From the NCBI RefSeq assembly GCF_900110145.1, contig NZ_FOCP01000011.1:1-64000 (forward strand): a DNA stretch of 64,000 nt, written 5' to 3'. The notes under the pieces are model-generated. The model had not been told where the DNA came from, ran no database searches, and saw only the letters and a program-made list of their open reading frames with translations. Position 1 is the first letter of the stretch. Every line of letters begins with the position of its first letter. Positions 46,778-56,130 of this stretch are shown piece after piece. Both the position numbers and the translations under genes were made by a program. This DNA is from Nitrosomonas marina. GTDB taxonomy: Bacteria; Pseudomonadota; Gammaproteobacteria; Burkholderiales; Nitrosomonadaceae.

Positions 46778-46802
46778 TCACCTACAAAGTAGCGCTTAAA
46801 GT

Positions 46803-49800
46803 TTAAACACGGGGTTTATCCGGCAGCTTGTCAGTGGCCAGCAACGCATCGAGATAAGCCTCTACACGCCTGAGTTCCACATCGAATTCCGGTAATAGTA
46901 AATCCAGCGATTTCTGGTCGTCGTTTTTTCCTGCGTGCTCCATTTGTTCGCATAATTCCCCCAGTCTCACAGCACCTACCGAACGTGATGAAGATTTTAG
47001 CTTATGTGCGGTTGACCCCACGACCGCCAGTTTGCCGGTCTGAAAAGCGCTATGCAGCGATGCTGCAATTTGCGCCGCATTCTCACGAAAATCCCGAAGC
47101 ATATCCTGAATGGTCTCCTGATCATCGCCGATAAGTTTTTCGAGCACCCGCACATCAACAGGAATTTGCACCGACGATTCATTCTGCGATTTTTCCGTTT
47201 TTGCAACCTTATCGTTTTTCTCCGCCGTTATAATTTCAGCCTGCGCTGCCGAGTCGTCTTGCTGAGTCGAATCGGCCCGTTCCGCCGCTTCAGATTGTTT
47301 CATCGACTTTACCCGATCTGCCGTAACAGGCTTGCCAGCCGGCAGATATTTTTCCAGCGTGATCCGCAAATCGTCGAGTTGCACCGGCTTGCTCAAATAA
47401 TCATCCATACCGGACTCCAGGCAGTGTTCTCGCTCTCCTTTCAACGCATTGGCTGTCAGCGCGACAATCGGTATCGGTTTTGCTTTTGTGTTCGACTCTT
47501 GTTCACGAATGCTTTTAGTCAGTTCAAACCCATCTATTTCCGGCATATGCAAATCTGTGAGCAACAAGCCGTAATCTGTATTTTCCCAGCGCCCCAGTGC
47601 TTCGCGCCCATCATTGGCGATATCCGCAGCATAACCCAGCAGTGTCAGTTGCTGCTTGATTACCTTCTGATTGATCTCATTGCCTTCTGCCACCAGTATC
47701 AACCTGCCCTGTTTGAGTGCTTCGCCGCGTGAAACCGGCAACGGTCTTGACTTGATCGTAGCATCCAGCGGTGTTTTTTCCTCTTCTGGCTCTACTCTGC
47801 CAGCGGCAAGTTCAATGGCGCGCATCAATGACTGGCGATACATGACATCGCCATCAAGTGAAACGATATCGACATCTTCAACCCGCGCCTGTCGGCGACG
47901 GCCGCGCTTGATGATAATAAAGTGTGGCTCCAGACGGGATTGCAACGCGTCGGAACGATTACTGAACGCCACCCGCAAATCCTCGATCGGCGCCTCCTGA
48001 TGTCCGGCGTCTATCACTACCAGCCACATACCTGACTTCAGGTTTTTAATATATTCAAGGGCCGCGTTCAAACCACTCACATGTTCGACGCGCGCTCCGC
48101 CACTTTTTAAATACACCTCCAAATCGTTACCCAGCCCCTTATGATTGCCGATAATCAGGCAGCATAGGCCGGTCAATTCGGTTGACTTACGCTGCGCCTC
48201 TTCGGTAGCGGGCAGCGGCTTGAAGGGCATTTGTATGACGAATGTGGAACCTTCTTCCGGCCTGCTTTGAACTGTGATTTCCGCACTCATCAACTCAGCC
48301 AGATGATGAGAAATAGCCAGCCCAAGACCGGTACCACCGAAACGGCGTGTGGTTGAAGGATCACCCTGGGAAAAAGATCTGAAAAGCTTTTCCAGCGTTT
48401 CCTTGTTCATGCCGATGCCGTTATCGGTGATCTGGAATGTTACCAAAATCTGTTCGGGTTCGGATTCGGTCAACAGCACCCGTACCGATACCTTGCCCGG
48501 CTTTTCCTGCTTGCTGGAAAATTTGATGGCATTATTGATTACGTTGACCAGTATCTGCCGAATACGCAACGGATCACCCAATACGTTATCCGGTATTTCC
48601 GGATCGATAAACAGGGTCAACTCCACGTTCTTGCTGAGCGCAAGGTGTGCAAGCATGCCGCATGCGTTTTCCACGACGCTGGCTAACGGCATGGGTATTT
48701 TTTCGATTTCGAGTTTGCCGGCCTCAATTTTGGAAAAATCCAGGATGTCTTCGATAATTGACAACAGCGCATAGGCCGAATCACGAATCAGGTTTGCCAT
48801 TTCCATCTGGTAGCCGCTCAAACTGGTTTGCCTGAGCACATCGATCATGCCGATCACGCCATTCATTGGGGTACGGATCTCATGGCTCATCGCAGCAAGA
48901 AAGGCGGATTTCGCCCTGTTCGCCGCCTCTGCATCATTCCTGGCCTGCTCCAGATCTTTCATAATACGGACATGTTCACGCATATCGCGCATGACGCCAG
49001 TGAAATGCCGCTCCTCGCCAACGAAATACTCGCTGACCGCGAGATATACAGGAATAAGTTCACCGTTTTTGTGCACTGCTTCGACCTCACGCCCCAGACC
49101 GATACCATGCTGTCCCTTCATATGAGGTCGTCCAACATATTTCTGACCCTGGCCGGTCAAACAGTACCGCTCCATGTAGTAGGCATGCTGGGACCGGTCT
49201 GGCTCGGGCACCAGAATAGCAACATTCTGTCCGATGATTTCTTCCGGCGTGTAGCCAAATAATTTTTCCACTACGGGGTTTGCAGACAGCACCACGCCGA
49301 TATGATCCGTCGTCACCACGCAGTCGACCATATGCTCGACAACAGAACGTGTTTCCTCTTCCTTGATAGCCAGGGCTGCATTGGCCCGCTTCAGATCAGC
49401 CGTGCGCAATTCGACCCGGGTTTCCAATTCCTGATTCAGGTGACGTAGATTTGCCTCGGCATTCCTACGTTCCTGGTTGCTGGCGTTCAATCGCTCCACC
49501 ATAATGTTGAACGTATGCCCGAGCTGACGCATTTCGTTCCAGCCAGCAATCGAAACACGCTGATGCAGATTGCCCGCAGCGATCTCCATGGCACCGCGGT
49601 TCAGTTGCTTCAAAGGCGTAACGACCCGGCGATTGAACAGAAACGCGCCAAAAATAACGCCCAGCAACGTAACACCCAAAATGATCAGGCTATATTGTCT
49701 GATTTGGTTGACGTTGGCAAACGCTTCGTCGACGTCTTTTTTCACCACCATACCCCAGTTCATGAGCGGCAAATAGCGCCAGACTGCCACGACCTCTTTA

Positions 49801-50648
49801 TCACGGTAATCCCGCGTAACGGCTCCGCCAGTATTGCCCGACAACGCATTTTTCAGCGCGGCTGAATAGGGTGTGTCCAGCTGAATCGTTCTTTTCAAGG
49901 CGGCATCGCTATCCGTACTGAGCGGCGCCATCACGAGCGCTGTATTTTCATTCTCGAGACGTACTACCACAGTGTCGCCTGTTGCGCCCAGTCCGACATT
50001 GTTGGACAACACATCAAAAACATGCTCGCTGAAGATCTGCAGCGCCAGTACACCGACAATTTCACCACCGATAATAATCGGATATCCGATAAAAGCTGCG
50101 ATGGCGCCATGCGACGGCTCATAAAACTCAAAATCAGAAATCGAACTTTCCAGATAATTCAATGCATGCTGCGCCACCTGACCCAGGCCCGTTTTACTGT
50201 AGGGTCCGGTGATCAGGTTTGTCGCGAAATCGGACTCATGGCTTTGTGTGTAGACAATATCGCCTCTTAGTGAAATCAGGAACAGATCATAATAACTGGC
50301 GTCCTCGACAAAACGCCCGAAATGCCCCCGATATCTGGCGTCCAGCTGTTGATACGCCTCAGATTCGACGCCCTGTGTTTCAAAGACCTCAGTAAACCCT
50401 TGCATGGCCTCTCGTGTGGCGATTGCGTCATGCAGCAAATTGGCATCGAGCATCCGTTCCTGAAAATAAGTGTTGATCTGCTCAACCTTTTTATCCGCTA
50501 TGGCGGACAGATTCTCGATTTCCGTTTTCTGAATTTCACTTGCAAACGTATGCAAAAAGCTGTTGCCGATAACCAGAATCGGTAACAAAGAAACCAGTGT
50601 AAACCAGACAGCAAAACGCTGTGTCAGCGAAGTAAATCTCATTTGCAT
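46803..50648 (-). CDS. Hybrid sensor histidine kinase, BarA-like
   Basis: A 1281-residue membrane kinase. An N-terminal helix and a periplasmic dCache-like sensor (about 30-320) lead to a second helix (SLIILGVTLLGVIFGAFLF), HAMP, coiled coil, PAS with Val-Asn-Pro-type core (IGVVLSANPVVEKLFGYTPE), then HisKA with His589 in MSHEIRTPMNGV and an ATPase with NAIKFSSKQE and FGGTGLGLAI. A first receiver (about 825-960) lacks the acidic pair. The second has Asp1032 in LLLTDLHMPEIDG. A C-terminal Hpt domain has His1215 in STAHKLKSSSRS. It should relay phosphate to an unlinked response regulator; the signal is unknown. Confidence 0.9.
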   Translation of the reverse strand: MQMRFTSLTQRFAVWFTLVSLLPILVIGNSFLHTFASEIQKTEIENLSAIADKKVEQINTYFQERMLDANLLHDAIATREAMQGFTEVFETQGVESEAYQQLDARYRGHFGRFVEDASYYDLFLISLRGDIVYTQSHESDFATNLITGPYSKTGLGQVAQHALNYLESSISDFEFYEPSHGAIAAFIGYPIIIGGEIVGVLALQIFSEHVFDVLSNNVGLGATGDTVVVRLENENTALVMAPLSTDSDAALKRTIQLDTPYSAALKNALSGNTGGAVTRDYRDKEVVAVWRYLPLMNWGMVVKKDVDEAFANVNQIRQYSLIILGVTLLGVIFGAFLFNRRVVTPLKQLNRGAMEIAAGNLHQRVSIAGWNEMRQLGHTFNIMVERLNASNQERRNAEANLRHLNQELETRVELRTADLKRANAALAIKEEETRSVVEHMVDCVVTTDHIGVVLSANPVVEKLFGYTPEEIIGQNVAILVPEPDRSQHAYYMERYCLTGQGQKYVGRPHMKGQHGIGLGREVEAVHKNGELIPVYLAVSEYFVGEERHFTGVMRDMREHVRIMKDLEQARNDAEAANRAKSAFLAAMSHEIRTPMNGVIGMIDVLRQTSLSGYQMEMANLIRDSAYALLSIIEDILDFSKIEAGKLEIEKIPMPLASVVENACGMLAHLALSKNVELTLFIDPEIPDNVLGDPLRIRQILVNVINNAIKFSSKQEKPGKVSVRVLLTESEPEQILVTFQITDNGIGMNKETLEKLFRSFSQGDPSTTRRFGGTGLGLAISHHLAELMSAEITVQSRPEEGSTFVIQMPFKPLPATEEAQRKSTELTGLCCLIIGNHKGLGNDLEVYLKSGGARVEHVSGLNAALEYIKNLKSGMWLVVIDAGHQEAPIEDLRVAFSNRSDALQSRLEPHFIIIKRGRRRQARVEDVDIVSLDGDVMYRQSLMRAIELAAGRVEPEEEKTPLDATIKSRPLPVSRGEALKQGRLILVAEGNEINQKVIKQQLTLLGYAADIANDGREALGRWENTDYGLLLTDLHMPEIDGFELTKSIREQESNTKAKPIPIVALTANALKGEREHCLESGMDDYLSKPVQLDDLRITLEKYLPAGKPVTADRVKSMKQSEAAERADSTQQDDSAAQAEIITAEKNDKVAKTEKSQNESSVQIPVDVRVLEKLIGDDQETIQDMLRDFRENAAQIAASLHSAFQTGKLAVVGSTAHKLKSSSRSVGAVRLGELCEQMEHAGKNDDQKSLDLLLPEFDVELRRVEAYLDALLATDKLPDKPRV

Positions 50649-50891
50649 GGTTATGTCCTCGCAATAACCGGCAACCGTGGTACGGTTTTATCATTCAGTT
50701 TTCGTCAACATCCAAATAACTATTTATCCGGAAGAATTATTGACTATGCCAAGACCATGGTAGCAGATATTTGCACAGACCGCCGCTCACTGTGTGATTT
50801 CCATTCGCTTTCATAAATCATGCTGTTTACAAGCGCACAATAATCCGTTTTAATCGACAATCATGCGTAAAATGACAACTATCCTCCCACA

Positions 50892-51323
50892 ATGGATCTG
50901 AAGCGATACCAGGTTCGCATTGTTCAGTGGCGGGACGAATCGATTCAGCTAAGCATCGTCCGTAAGACGGTTTTTATTCACGAACAGCATGTGCCCGAAG
51001 AACTTGAATGGGACGCGTTTGACGCGGTAAGTATGCATGTGCTGGCAACCGGACCTGACGGCGAACCCATCGGTACCGCGCGGCTGTTACCTGACGGCCG
51101 AATTGGCCGTATGGCGGTACTGAAACCGTGGCGCAACAGCGGAATAGGCAGCGCCATGCTGCATCTTCTGATCGACGAGGCCAAAAACCGGGGAATGACG
51201 GAAGTTACATTGAACGCGCAGACCAATGCGGCTGGCTTTTATGAAAAGTATGGCTTTCAGGTCAGCGGTGGCACATTCATGGAGGCAGGCATACCGCACG
51301 TCAGAATGGCCCGTTCTTTATAA
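50892..51323 (+). CDS. GNAT-family N-acetyltransferase
   Basis: A 143-residue GNAT enzyme that transfers acetyl from acetyl-CoA. The acetyl-CoA-binding motif A reads IGRMAVLKPWRNSGIGSAML with the R-x-x-G-x-G/A pattern (RNSGIGS). ATLNAQTNAAGFYEKYGFQV is approximated by the segment VTLNAQTNAAGFYEKYGFQV near the end. The ElaA-like beginning QWRDESIQLSIVRKTVFIHE points to small-molecule acetyltransferases. The substrate is unknown. It is convergent with the coiled-coil protein gene, 10 bp apart. Confidence 0.82.
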   Translation: MDLKRYQVRIVQWRDESIQLSIVRKTVFIHEQHVPEELEWDAFDAVSMHVLATGPDGEPIGTARLLPDGRIGRMAVLKPWRNSGIGSAMLHLLIDEAKNRGMTEVTLNAQTNAAGFYEKYGFQVSGGTFMEAGIPHVRMARSL

Positions 51324-51333
51324 ACAGGATTTA

Positions 51334-51672
51334 TTACTGCCGCCCGGATTGCAACCAGGCGCGATCCAGCTGGTCTGACGCTTCCTGCCACTGGGCAGTT
51401 GCCCGCTCCAGTCTTTTCTTAGCGTCAGCCGACTTCTGCCGCGTCTGTTCGGTTTCACGTTCGATATCACTTAACCGTCGCTTGGCGGCCTGCAGTTCCT
51501 TCTCGGCAAATGCCACATCTTTTTCCAGATACTCGGCTTCTTTTCTGGCTTTCATCATCTGCTCATAGGCTGCATTCGCCCGATGCTGCAGCTTCTGAAG
51601 ATTTTCACTCATTTCGGCATGTGCCAGTGAAATGCATATACCGGTCATCAATAAAACTATGAACACTTTCAT
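51334..51672 (-). CDS. Periplasmic coiled-coil protein, 112 aa
   Basis: A signal peptide of about 19 residues ends SLAHAE. The mature part is one long alpha-helix rich in Glu, Lys, Arg and Ala with heptad-like spacing (KLQHRANAAYEQMMKARKEA, then EKELQAAKRRLSDIERET). AGGGA 6 bases before the ATG supports the start. No family is recognised. It may be a small periplasmic adaptor. Confidence 0.65.
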   Translation of the reverse strand: MKVFIVLLMTGICISLAHAEMSENLQKLQHRANAAYEQMMKARKEAEYLEKDVAFAEKELQAAKRRLSDIERETEQTRQKSADAKKRLERATAQWQEASDQLDRAWLQSGRQ

Positions 51673-52033
51673 TGCGATCCCTTGTAGAAGTATGTATTAA
51701 ATGCAATACAAAAAGTATTTGCCCATTTTGCGTTACCGTCAAGAATGGCACGATGTTTTTTTGCGTTTTCCACAGGATGAAGCGACAATAATAATATTGA
51801 ATCTTGAATCGACGATAAGGCTGTTGCAATTGGTAAGGCAGTATAAAATCAGGAGGTACGGACTGCGAGAACCGGACAAGAAAGACGCCCGCAAGGCCGT
51901 TATCCGGCTCACGAACAGGTATCCTGGTGCTGACCATAAAAACAAATAATTTATACACAAATTTTCGATACGCCTTTTACTCTACTGACAAGACACCGGA
52001 GCGTCACTCAACCTGATAAAACATAATCTTGTT
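51673..52033. other. Intergenic stretch with a weak 82-residue frame
   Basis: About 360 bp. A plus-strand frame at 51701-51949 starts MQYKKYLPILRYRQEWHDVF and is rich in basic and hydrophobic residues, but it has no strong ribosome site and no recognised family, so I list it only as a possibility. Nothing else stands out. Confidence 0.25.
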
Positions 52034-52408
52034 ATGAACATTTACTTCAACTATTTCAACTATTTCATTGCATTTATCTTTGGCTTCTGGTTAATGCTGT
52101 TGGCAGCCCCTGCCCAGGCTGGCTGCGAAGGCTGTCTGTGCCCTGGCGATCCTTGCCGGTTATGTCCGCTGCCAGCGGTCGAAAAAGAAACGCCCAAAGC
52201 AGATGAACATGAGATCTGCGCCAGAATCCGTGCACGCGTGCCAGCCACATCTGCAGAGCCAGGCAGTAACGAATATTTTCCAAGCCTTGATCAGTCAATC
52301 GCGGCGTGCGTGGCTGAAGGCGGCGATGTTATACGCAACCGGCGGCGCAACGAGGAATTTCCTTCACGCTTTTACTGCAAGCCACCTGCGCCGATACAAA
52401 CCCGATAA
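52034..52408 (+). CDS. Small secreted Cys-rich protein
   Basis: A 124-residue protein. Residues about 1-29 form a signal peptide (FGFWLMLLAAPAQA). Right after it comes GCEGCLCPGDPCRLCPLP, five Cys in 14 residues in a C-x-x-C-x-C-x4-C-x-x-C pattern, with three more Cys later (EICARI, AACVAEGG, FYCKPP). This suggests disulfides or metal binding in the periplasm. Its stop lies 7 bases before dtd, so the two may be cotranscribed. No family is recognised. The ribosome site is weak. Confidence 0.55.
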   Translation: MNIYFNYFNYFIAFIFGFWLMLLAAPAQAGCEGCLCPGDPCRLCPLPAVEKETPKADEHEICARIRARVPATSAEPGSNEYFPSLDQSIAACVAEGGDVIRNRRRNEEFPSRFYCKPPAPIQTR

Positions 52409-52415
52409 AGCAATC

Positions 52416-52862
52416 ATGATCAGCGTCATCCAGCGTGTCAGCAATGCCAGTGTAACCGTTAACGACCGGAAAATCGGCGCTATCGGCACAGGTATTCTGG
52501 CGTTGGTCGCCGTAGAACAGGAAGACACCGAGAAACAGGCCGATCGACTGCTGGAACGCATCGTGAATTACCGTATTTTCCCTGACGAACAGGGCCGGAT
52601 GAATCTCAGCCTGCGAGCCATCAACGGTGGACTACTGATCGTACCCCAGTTTACCCTGGCTGCAGATACCAATAGCGGCAACCGCCCAAGCTTTACAAGA
52701 TCGGCTCCACCGGAGAAAGGACGCAAATTGTTCGGGTATCTTCAAACGGCCACAGACACTATTCATCCGGGCACACAATACGGCGAATTCGGCGCCGACA
52801 TGCAAGTGGCGCTGATCAACAGCGGACCGGTAACGTTTACGCTGCGTGTTTCGGCTTCATGA
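52416..52862 (+). CDS. dtd: D-aminoacyl-tRNA deacylase
   Basis: A 148-residue DTD enzyme (family length 145-150) that cleaves D-amino acids from tRNA. The start MISVIQRVSNASVTVND is canonical; I chose ATG 52416 although in-frame codons extend upstream to 52203 without homology. The active-site motifs are GGLLIVPQFTLAADTNSGNR, SFTRSAPPEKG (SxxxA/PP variant), and the cross-subunit Gly-cisPro motif INSGPVTFTL. It overlaps nothing and follows the Cys-rich protein. Confidence 0.94.
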   Translation: MISVIQRVSNASVTVNDRKIGAIGTGILALVAVEQEDTEKQADRLLERIVNYRIFPDEQGRMNLSLRAINGGLLIVPQFTLAADTNSGNRPSFTRSAPPEKGRKLFGYLQTATDTIHPGTQYGEFGADMQVALINSGPVTFTLRVSAS

Positions 52863-53366
52863 AGCTATACGTGGCTACTCTATGGCACTTTGAACCAGAC
52901 GATCATAGAACTAACCCATAAAGCGATTCAAATAAAACCGATTTAAGATATCCATCGTCAACTGTGTGATGGATTTGGAGTTTCCTAGATTTCTGCAACA
53001 CCTTTGCAAACAGCCTTTATTTACACATAGACAGAAAATAATGGTTATTGTCATGCACTGCAGGTGCCATTATTGAAGCATCAGCATCATGCTGTGAATT
53101 GAATAAAATTATAAAAAAATTCTTAAATTCAAATAGTGGCCATAGTATTCCGGCTCAACTCCTAAAGGGGCACTATGATGACGGCACTTTCGAATACAAT
53201 TGATTTCCTTTTCCAAGGCTTTTAACATTGACCGGGCTTTTCGACAAAACCAGAAGGGGAATTTAAAAGTATTTTGATTTATCACCTGGCTGGCAATTGA
53301 TCTGCGCTGCAGGTATTTTCGTTTTAAATATGTGACAGCCATCATTTATACTTATACCCGACACAC
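52863..53366. other. Intergenic stretch, no convincing gene
   Basis: About 500 bp between dtd and the MscS gene. It has an imperfect hairpin (ATCCATC at 52960-52966 with GATGGAT at 52978-52984) that may mark the dtd transcript end. A minus-strand frame at 53109-53345 has no start signal or recognised family and was not accepted. Confidence 0.35.
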
Positions 53367-54200
53367 ATGTCTGAATTAACCATTGATTTTTTTGGCAACC
53401 AGTTTGCCCAAAGCTGCGCTTTGGTGGTGGTTCTGCTGACTTTACGGGTTGCACTGGTCTATCTGGTCAAGCGTAACCGCGCAATTTTGACAGAAGCGCA
53501 ACGGCATTGGATTACCAGCGTCAAAAATTCCAGTTGGCTGATCATTTTTTTTGGCCTGCTGGCGATCTGGTGGCCGGAATTAAGCGAATTTGCAATTTCA
53601 ATTGCCGCCGTAACGCTGGCACTGGTGATCGCAATCAAGGAATTGATCCTGTGCTTCAGCGGCGCCATGCTGCGCGCGGGTACAGGTGCTTTTACTATCG
53701 GCGACTGGATTGAAATCGGCACGCATCAAGGCGAGGTCATCGATTACAACATGCTCTCCACCACACTGCAGGAACTTGACAAAACGCCCAACAGCTACAG
53801 CTTTACCGGCAGAACCATTGTGATACCGAACAGCCTGTTTCTGTCCGAATCAATCAGAAACCTGAACTTTTTCAAACGCTATGTGTTTCACCGTTTCAGC
53901 ATCACCATTGAGCCACACCTGAATGTTGCGGCGATGCCACAATGGATTATCAACGAAATCGACATACTCTCGACTGACTTCATCGAGATCGCCCGCCGCT
54001 ACAATACATTTATTGAACACAGGACCGGCGTCGACATCGCGGGACCTGAACCACGCGTCATGATCAGCACCAATGAATATGCCAAAAGCGTAATCACCGT
54101 CATCATCTTTTGTCCCACCGATAAAGCCGTCGAACTGGAGCATCATATAACGCAAGGCGTGCTGGAACGGGTTTATCAAACTAGCTGGAAAAGCAGTTGA
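53367..54200 (+). CDS. MscS-family mechanosensitive channel protein
   Basis: A 277-residue small-conductance mechanosensitive channel homologue. Three hydrophobic helices fill the first 105 residues; the pore-lining helix is represented by LALVIAIKELILCFSGAMLR. The beta domain follows with FTIGDWIEIGTHQGEVIDYN and the loop RTIVIPNSLFLSESIRNLNF, where the usual MscS VPN motif reads IPN. The cytoplasmic alpha/beta end runs to residue 277. It would release solutes under osmotic downshock. The ribosome site is weak. Confidence 0.85.
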   Translation: MSELTIDFFGNQFAQSCALVVVLLTLRVALVYLVKRNRAILTEAQRHWITSVKNSSWLIIFFGLLAIWWPELSEFAISIAAVTLALVIAIKELILCFSGAMLRAGTGAFTIGDWIEIGTHQGEVIDYNMLSTTLQELDKTPNSYSFTGRTIVIPNSLFLSESIRNLNFFKRYVFHRFSITIEPHLNVAAMPQWIINEIDILSTDFIEIARRYNTFIEHRTGVDIAGPEPRVMISTNEYAKSVITVIIFCPTDKAVELEHHITQGVLERVYQTSWKSS

Positions 54201-54295
54201 TATCGGGATCCATGCAGCATACCTACCGCCAGCCAAAGATGTCCTGATCTTGAATTGAGCGTATGTTCGTCTGTTCAGGGAGCGTGTCGGAATCG

Positions 54296-54934
54296 CTACG
54301 CCCAGATAACCATCTTAAAGCGCTCCTTGACGATACCGAAGTAATTGCATTTCCAGTCGCTTTGTGCGAAAAAATCAAGATGGTACCATTGGTCTTTTTG
54401 TTTCAGGATACGTGCGGCCGCATCATCCCAGTCAATGGCGGCAAATCGGGTTTCCAACTGCTGCTTACGGGCTTCGACTTCGTGGTAATCGAAACCATCA
54501 TATTCCCAGTGCAGCACCTCGAACACATTGCCATTGCGATCAGCGTAGTCCATGCTGAAATCAAGGCCCCATTTCGGACGAATACGAATAATCTTGTAAA
54601 TTAGCGGATTGGATTTTGCCCATTGTTCCAATTGCTGCAATGCTTCTCCACTATACCCCTTGCGCTCAAACAATAAGCTATGATTCAGCACAGCGCCTTC
54701 AACCCGTTCGGGTTGTACAAACCACGGCGCTTTTACGGCATGCCGGTGGTCTCGGTGTGCCTGCACCTGTCTCTGGTTGGCTTCGGCATAGCGTTGTTCC
54801 AGATCGGTCAGATCGTAGCCGTTCTGGTCAAACAGCGCCAGATCGCGCGCGCGGGGTATGTGTGTTGTCGCCAGTGGCCGATCCCAATGGCCGACAGAGT
54901 CAAATTGATGATTGGTTAATTTGAGGTAACTCAT
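54296..54934 (-). CDS. Hypothetical protein, 212 aa
   Basis: A soluble protein with no signal peptide. It contains LERKGYSGEALQQLEQWA-like helical sequence, then IRIRPKWGLDFSMDYADRNG and VFEVLHWEYDGFDYHEVEA, and ends with a Trp/Phe-rich ILKQKDQWYHLDFFAQSDW segment. I do not recognise the family. It is convergent with the MscS gene; no operon partner is visible. ATG 54934 is the first Met after an upstream stop. Confidence 0.6.
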   Translation of the reverse strand: MSYLKLTNHQFDSVGHWDRPLATTHIPRARDLALFDQNGYDLTDLEQRYAEANQRQVQAHRDHRHAVKAPWFVQPERVEGAVLNHSLLFERKGYSGEALQQLEQWAKSNPLIYKIIRIRPKWGLDFSMDYADRNGNVFEVLHWEYDGFDYHEVEARKQQLETRFAAIDWDDAAARILKQKDQWYHLDFFAQSDWKCNYFGIVKERFKMVIWA

Positions 54935-55060
54935 GAATACTCAAATGCTATCGGGTTAGCACACATTTATAAAAACAAGAGATTGTGACAGGATGCACCA
55001 AAAAATGCCACTCAGCCTGCATTTTTAATTGCCAATTACTTGTTTATAAAATGTTATTCA

Positions 55061-55522
55061 TTATTTGACATGGTCAACTGAATCCGTTTCTTTCGTATCA
55101 GGATCATCTTCTGACTTGGTACTGGCCATGACGTCCAACACCACATCACGCTTTTCGCGCGCGACATGCTGCAATACCGAGCGGTCATTTAAAGCTTGCA
55201 ACGCGAGAATCAGCACATCAAACGGTTGTTGCGCGTTTTCGTCCAATGTCAGTAACGCATCGAGCACCGCTTTTTGTTCGCCACCGGCAGCCTTGGTGAG
55301 CAGGATTTCGGTGATGGCTTTGCGCAGATCGCCGGAAGTCTGTAAAGTGCCATTGGCGGCAATCTGTTCGGCAGCGGCTGATAATGTTTTGCACCAGAAA
55401 CGGCTAAGGACATAGCGGCCATAACGACCGTCCGGATCCAGCGATAAGCACTGCACCAGTAAATCAATGCCCTCTTCCGTTTTGTTTAGAAGAGGCAAAC
55501 AGGCCCACTTATTTCTTGCCAA
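55061..55522 (-). pseudogene. Probable 5'-truncated gene
   Basis: The frame runs about 153 codons with no ATG at the start; a TTG at 55522 directly follows an in-frame TGA. Inside it reads EEGIDLLVQCLSLDPDGRYG and helical sequence (ADNVLHQ-type shadows aside): KTLSAAAEQIAANGTLQTSG, DVLILALQALNDRSVLQHV, and a charged tail ending TDSVDHVK. It looks like the C-terminal part of a larger TPR-like or helical protein. The break lies at about 55505, where the plus-strand remnant begins. Family unknown. Confidence 0.45.
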
Positions 55523-56099
55523 CAGATTTCAGCTGGGCAAAGATAAAAGCAATTCCGGAGTTAGCAAAAGCAAATACATCAGTAAAAACCCGTATTTCGA
55601 AATCGGCGTTTTTGGCGGTGACTGACGTTCCAATCTCAAAAAAAGCGATACGGGAAAAATTTTCCACGCTGACTTGTCGCCCGTGATTACGGAAGGTAGA
55701 ACCAGGCCCAAACCCAAATCCGAGACTCAAACGGAAGTCAAACGGACCTGGCAGAACGTTAAAGGCGATGTGAACAAGCGTGATGTCATTCCGATTATCG
55801 ATAATACCAACAGCAGCATTGACGAAGCGGTCAATCTGGGCAAGATGCCGGATAATTTCATCATTGTCGAAAGCTTGACCAAGCACCAGCAACTCGGCGC
55901 AGATAAATTCATCATGGGCAGGTTAATTGCCGACAGCTATACCGAAGGTACAAAAACACCTCACCCGCTTGTTAAAACGAACTTCCTGGATCTGTCCCAA
56001 AAAATTGTCGGGCCGGTTGCTAACGAAGCCTATAACCCGCTTTTATCTCAATTCAGAGTTAATATGGACAAGACGCTTTATTCGGATGATCTGGCATAA
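55503..56099 (+). pseudogene. Broken gene with an in-frame TGA
   Basis: One plus-strand frame is continuous except for TGA at 55623-55625. Before it: ANRFQLGKDKSNSGVSKSKY and ISKNPYFEIGVFGGD. After it: RSNLKKSDTGKIFHADLSP, then VIPIIDNTNSSIDEAVNLG, LTKHQQLGADKFIMGRLIA and a C-terminus ending TLYSDDLA. CGA to TGA is the simplest change. A TTG at 55674 could restart translation but lies inside the conserved-looking sequence. The 5' end is missing and abuts the minus-strand remnant. Codon use looks like a real gene. No family is recognised. Confidence 0.5.
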
Positions 56100-56130
56100 T
56101 CACCCAGCCATTCGATCGAGCACAATAAAA

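Noticed and set aside
51701..51949. 82-residue plus-strand frame between two small genes
   Set aside because: No ribosome site, no family, and its composition fits a chance frame; kept only as a note in the intergenic entry.
53109..53345. 78-residue minus-strand frame upstream of the MscS gene
   Set aside because: No start signal or family; the region is AT-rich and probably regulatory.
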